Positions 35,156-37,721 of a stretch of 37,721 nt of DNA are shown piece after piece (positions within the stretch are counted from its first letter, which is position 1; every line of letters begins with the position of its first letter). The stretch is from Xanthomonas sp. (lineage in GTDB: Bacteria > Pseudomonadota > Gammaproteobacteria > Xanthomonadales > SZUA-5), in contig JAIMJQ010000022.1 of assembly GCA_020693165.1 (NCBI GenBank), positions 1-37,721 of the forward strand, read 5' to 3'. Position numbers and translations under genes: made by a program. The notes below the pieces were generated by a model, which saw nothing but the letters and a program-made list of their open reading frames with translations, was not told the origin of the DNA and did no database searches.

Positions 35156-36229
35156 TCAGTGGCATACCGACCGGAACGCTTTCTCGACCCGCGCCGGATC
35201 GGCCAGCACCGCGTAAAAGTCGTCGATGTAGCGTCGTGCGCTCCCGGCCTGCTTGTTGTCCAGCCCGTGCATGCCGCGAAGCAGTTCGGTGATGTCTTCG
35301 CGCTGGCGCAGGAATGGCTCGAAGCTCGCTTGCAGCTCGGCGAGGTCGCGACAGGGGCCACGATAGAGGCGCTGGCGCACCTTGCGAATGGGCAGTTCCG
35401 GCGCGGGCAGGGCTTCGGGCTTGTTGACGATTCCCGACAGGTCGAAATCGTACGGAACCGGCACCAGTTTGCCGTCGGCGCGCGCGAACGGCACGATGTT
35501 GTGGCAACAATCACCGTCGACGGGTGGGGCGACGGCCGACCAGTCGGTGTTGCCGATGAAGTACTCGAAGACTTCGACGAGGGCCAATGCGCTCTGGTCG
35601 TAACGCGCCCGATCGATGCGCGGGTCGGGGAGGACCTCCAGTCCCTGGCGCGCGGCGAATCGCTTTTCGTCCTCGATCAGCAGGCCAGGCTTGGTGATGA
35701 TCTCGCGCTTGCGTTCCGAGTCGTAATAGGTTGCCTCGACGACGCGCACGCGCAGGCTGGTGTCGGTCAACAGGTTCAACACCCGATAGGCCGAATACTC
35801 GAGCCACAAGTACTGTTCATAGACGCCGCCCGGGTCGCAGTGGGTCACCAGCTTCAGCTTGTTCTGCCCCGCAAATACGGTGCCTTCGAGGCCATCGGCC
35901 GCGAAGTTCAGCAGCAGCGGCTTGAAGCTGCAATTCGCTGCCCGCGACCGGCCGCGCACGCGGACGCCGAGATCGATCGCGGCCTCCCTGCCGCTGGCAT
36001 CGGTGTACACCACGCGCCCGCCCTGGAATTCGCGCTCGCCGCTGCCGCCGCGAAACAGCTTGGAGAACGGCGCCTCCAGGCGCAAGCGCAACGGTTCATC
36101 CGTCGTGAACAGCGGCGTCGGGGACGCCGCCGCGTCCTCGGCGAATGCAGGGCTCGCCGAAAACCACCCCCACAGGCCAGCGATAGCCAACTGCAGGACC
36201 AGCCAGCGCCAATTGGAATGGACTCGCAT
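35156..36229 (-). CDS. Secreted CotH-like protein (atypical kinase fold, tentative)
   Basis: This 357-residue exported protein has a signal peptide (cleavage after PAFA, about residue 29). The N-terminal beta-rich part carries GVRVRGRSRAANCSFKPL, like the 'RGRS/KK.. S..' start of CotH-type proteins. A later block has IGNTDWS, CCHNIVP and a DFD triad in VPVPYDFDLSGIVN, matching the catalytic Asp/His/Asp-Phe-Asp pattern of CotH spore-coat kinases. A helical C-terminal tail follows. CotH proteins transfer phosphate to secreted proteins; activity here is inferred. It is convergent with the DUF4956/SdiA-regulated pair, a neighbourhood typical for CotH-like genes. Confidence 0.7.
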   Translation of the reverse strand: MRVHSNWRWLVLQLAIAGLWGWFSASPAFAEDAAASPTPLFTTDEPLRLRLEAPFSKLFRGGSGEREFQGGRVVYTDASGREAAIDLGVRVRGRSRAANCSFKPLLLNFAADGLEGTVFAGQNKLKLVTHCDPGGVYEQYLWLEYSAYRVLNLLTDTSLRVRVVEATYYDSERKREIITKPGLLIEDEKRFAARQGLEVLPDPRIDRARYDQSALALVEVFEYFIGNTDWSAVAPPVDGDCCHNIVPFARADGKLVPVPYDFDLSGIVNKPEALPAPELPIRKVRQRLYRGPCRDLAELQASFEPFLRQREDITELLRGMHGLDNKQAGSARRYIDDFYAVLADPARVEKAFRSVCH

Positions 36230-36347
36230 TTGGCGCTCCTCAGTGGTCGCTGCAGTTGCGGATACTAACGACGCAGCGATTCACCGGCAGGGTTTTGGCG
36301 CAAGCACCCACGCGACGCGCAGCGCGCGTCAAACGGGCTACGATCCA

Positions 36348-37424
36348 TTAACCGCGTGCGCGCCGGGGAAACCCGACCATGCGATTGAGCTCTTCGTCCC
36401 ACAACTTCAGCTGCGCACTCTTGAGGCTGGTCCACAGCGTCAGCCGTGGCGCCTTCTGCAGCATCGGGTGCGAGAAGAATGCCTCGCGCAGTCGGTAGTT
36501 GGGGATGCGACTGGCCAGGTGATGGATGTGGTGATAGCCGATGTTGCCGGTGAACCAGTGCAGCCAGCGCGGCAGGTCGTAGTAGGAACTGCCGGCGACC
36601 GCGGCCTCTTCGGCGCTCCAGTCCTTCTGGCGCACCCAGTAGGCGTGCTCGAAGGTGTGCTGGACGTAGAACAGCCAAACGCCGAAGGCGCCGGCGATCA
36701 GCAGGATCGGCAGGTGCACCGCCAGCACTACCTGCCAGCCAACCCAGTAGACGACGGCGCCAATGCCGACCACCAGCACCAGGTTGTTCCACCAGACGCT
36801 GTGCCATTCCTTCTTCCAGGAACGCGGCAAATCGAACGGGAAGCGGTGCTTGATGATGAACTGGTAGGCCGGCCCGATCAGCAGCAGCACCGGCGTGGCG
36901 CGGTAAAAACGGTAGCAGAAGCGGCCGAAGCGCGACTTTTCCAGATACTCGCGCACGGTCAGCGTGTCGACATCGCCGAACTCGCGGCGGTCGAGATTGC
37001 CCGACGTGCCGTGGTGCACGAAATGCGTCTTGCGCCAGTAGCTGTAAGGGAACATGGTGATGACGCCGAGGCAGGCGCCGAGCGCATTGTTGGCGCGCGC
37101 GCTGGCGAAGAACGAGCCATGGCCGCAATCGTGCTGGATGATGAACAGGCGCACGTAAAGGCCTGCGGTCGGCAGCGCAAGCAGCAGGATCCAGAGATAC
37201 GACCAGCCGCTGCTGGCGCCATGGATCATCAGCAGCCACAGCGCGATGAACGGAATCAGGGTGTTGGCGATCTGCCAGAGCGCGCGGCCCAGCAGCGGCT
37301 TGGCGAAGGGTGCGCAGAGCTGGCGCAGGTTGACGGGCTTGCCCGGTTCAGCGTCGGTCACGTTCGGTCTGCAACTTGAGGAGACTTGTATATTCTCCGG
37401 TGAACAGGCGTTTACAGCAATCAT
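36348..37424 (-). CDS. Membrane fatty acid desaturase
   Basis: This 358-residue (from the first ATG) integral-membrane desaturase introduces double bonds into acyl chains with a di-iron centre. All three histidine boxes are visible: HDCGH (98-102), HFVHH (134-138) and HHIHH (298-302), with an extra QHTFEH near 255-260. About four membrane helices lie between them. The pattern [17 protein letters not shown] is that of delta-12/omega-3 acyl-lipid desaturases. ATG 37424 and GTG 37361 are both possible starts; the GTG (VTDAEPGK) fits the usual family N-terminus better, and neither has a clear Shine-Dalgarno. Electron donor genes are not nearby. Upstream lies a repeat cluster. Confidence 0.93.
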   Translation of the reverse strand: MIAVNACSPENIQVSSSCRPNVTDAEPGKPVNLRQLCAPFAKPLLGRALWQIANTLIPFIALWLLMIHGASSGWSYLWILLLALPTAGLYVRLFIIQHDCGHGSFFASARANNALGACLGVITMFPYSYWRKTHFVHHGTSGNLDRREFGDVDTLTVREYLEKSRFGRFCYRFYRATPVLLLIGPAYQFIIKHRFPFDLPRSWKKEWHSVWWNNLVLVVGIGAVVYWVGWQVVLAVHLPILLIAGAFGVWLFYVQHTFEHAYWVRQKDWSAEEAAVAGSSYYDLPRWLHWFTGNIGYHHIHHLASRIPNYRLREAFFSHPMLQKAPRLTLWTSLKSAQLKLWDEELNRMVGFPRRARG

Positions 37425-37472
37425 TCGAAAGTTGTCGTTGTGCCAGGTTTACGTTTCTTGCTCGGTGCAGGC

Positions 37473-37515
37473 GGCACGGGGCACGGGGCACGGGGCACGG
37501 GGCACGGGGCACGGG
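37473..37515. repeat. Tandem 7-base repeat (GGCACGG, about six copies)
   Basis: About six uninterrupted copies of GGCACGG lie upstream of the desaturase gene. Inverted copies (CCGTGCC type) appear at 37702-37721, at the window edge and probably continuing. Copy number is likely to vary between strains. Confidence 0.9.
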
Positions 37516-37538
37516 AAGGTTCGCACGAAGCCGTGCTC

Positions 37539-37633
37539 TTGTGGGTCCAGACTTGTCTGGCGCGTGCCGCTCTTGTGGGTCCAGACTTGTCTGGCCCGTG
37601 CCGCTGTTGTGGGTCCAGACTTGTCTGGACGCT
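37539..37633 (+). repeat. Three tandem 34-base units with internal palindrome
   Basis: Units start at 37539, 37573 and 37607, an exact 34-base period. Each contains TTGTGGGTCCAGACTTGTCTGG; the 12 bases between repeats are almost identical (CGCGTGCCGCTC, CCCGTGCCGCTG). The third unit completes the palindrome GTCCAGAC-TT-GTCTGGAC. Confidence 0.9.
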
Positions 37634-37679
37634 TTTCGCAATCCGGGGGGAGAGCGTCCAGACAAGTCTGGACCCACAA
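37607..37679. repeat. Perfect 27-base inverted repeat closing the cluster
   Basis: Bases 37607-37633 and 37653-37679 are exact reverse complements separated by 19 bases. The stem contains the nested 8+8 palindrome of the repeat family, so either a long hairpin or two short ones could form. It may serve as a transcription end or protein-binding element; function is inferred. Confidence 0.9.
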
Positions 37680-37721
37680 AAGCGGTGGGATACGGCATTT
37701 TCCGTGCCCCGTGCCCCGTGC

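Noticed and set aside
37539-37679. Three regularly spaced repeats resembling a small CRISPR array
   Set aside because: The 12-base 'spacers' are nearly identical, the repeats are palindromic tandem units with one inverted copy, and there are no cas genes.

Overview
The window is G+C-rich (roughly two thirds by eye), tightly packed bacterial DNA. Many neighbouring genes overlap by exactly four bases (ATGA). Protein families and intergenic repeats of the 'GGAGCGAC...' and 'GTGGGTCCAGAC...' type suggest a gammaproteobacterium near the Xanthomonadales/Lysobacterales. That placement is an inference from pattern, not a computed result. I see no rRNA, tRNA, CRISPR array, integrase or intact transposase.

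Layout. 1-3.8 kb, minus strand: a sigma factor, a membrane-anchored probable anti-sigma protein, YigZ and a small membrane protein in one chain, followed by a DadA/PuuB-like FAD oxidoreductase cut by the window edge. 4.2-8.1 kb: an orphan FHA protein, xseA (minus), then a ferric-reductase-like flavocytochrome with a small anchored cytochrome c. 8.5-14.9 kb: an ion and stress block. A Kef-type antiporter, a double-Usp protein and a CDF transporter are chained on the minus strand, divergent from a type II P-type ATPase. 15-16 kb: a relic of a quinone-oxidoreductase gene end and a toxin-first HigB/HigA-like module with a strong, apparently leaderless promoter. 16.4-23.2 kb: an AraC regulator divergent from a sulfatase, an outer-membrane barrel and a large octaheme cytochrome with HEAT-like and TPR regions.

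23.4-25.7 kb: a truncated barrel gene and two secreted proteins, one of them DUF1254/DUF1214. 25.9-27.6 kb: a three-gene minus-strand operon (zinc-free MDR/quinone oxidoreductase, cytochrome c-like protein, small acidic protein). 27.7-30.4 kb: a DPPR-synthase-like UbiA protein and a polytopic membrane protein, probably working with polyprenyl-phosphate sugars. 30.4-33.0 kb: a second P-type ATPase with a PEEFP motif. 33.3-36.2 kb: a DUF4956 gene split by one in-frame TAA directly followed by ATG, an SdiA-regulated-type propeller protein and a convergent CotH-like secreted protein. 36.3-37.4 kb: a fatty acid desaturase. The right edge is a dense repeat cluster.

The strongest points for follow-up are the split DUF4956 gene, the sulfatase/barrel/octaheme-TPR block, several repeat families (two of which supply the stop codon of a neighbouring gene), the gene relic next to the toxin-antitoxin pair, and the leaderless toxin promoter.
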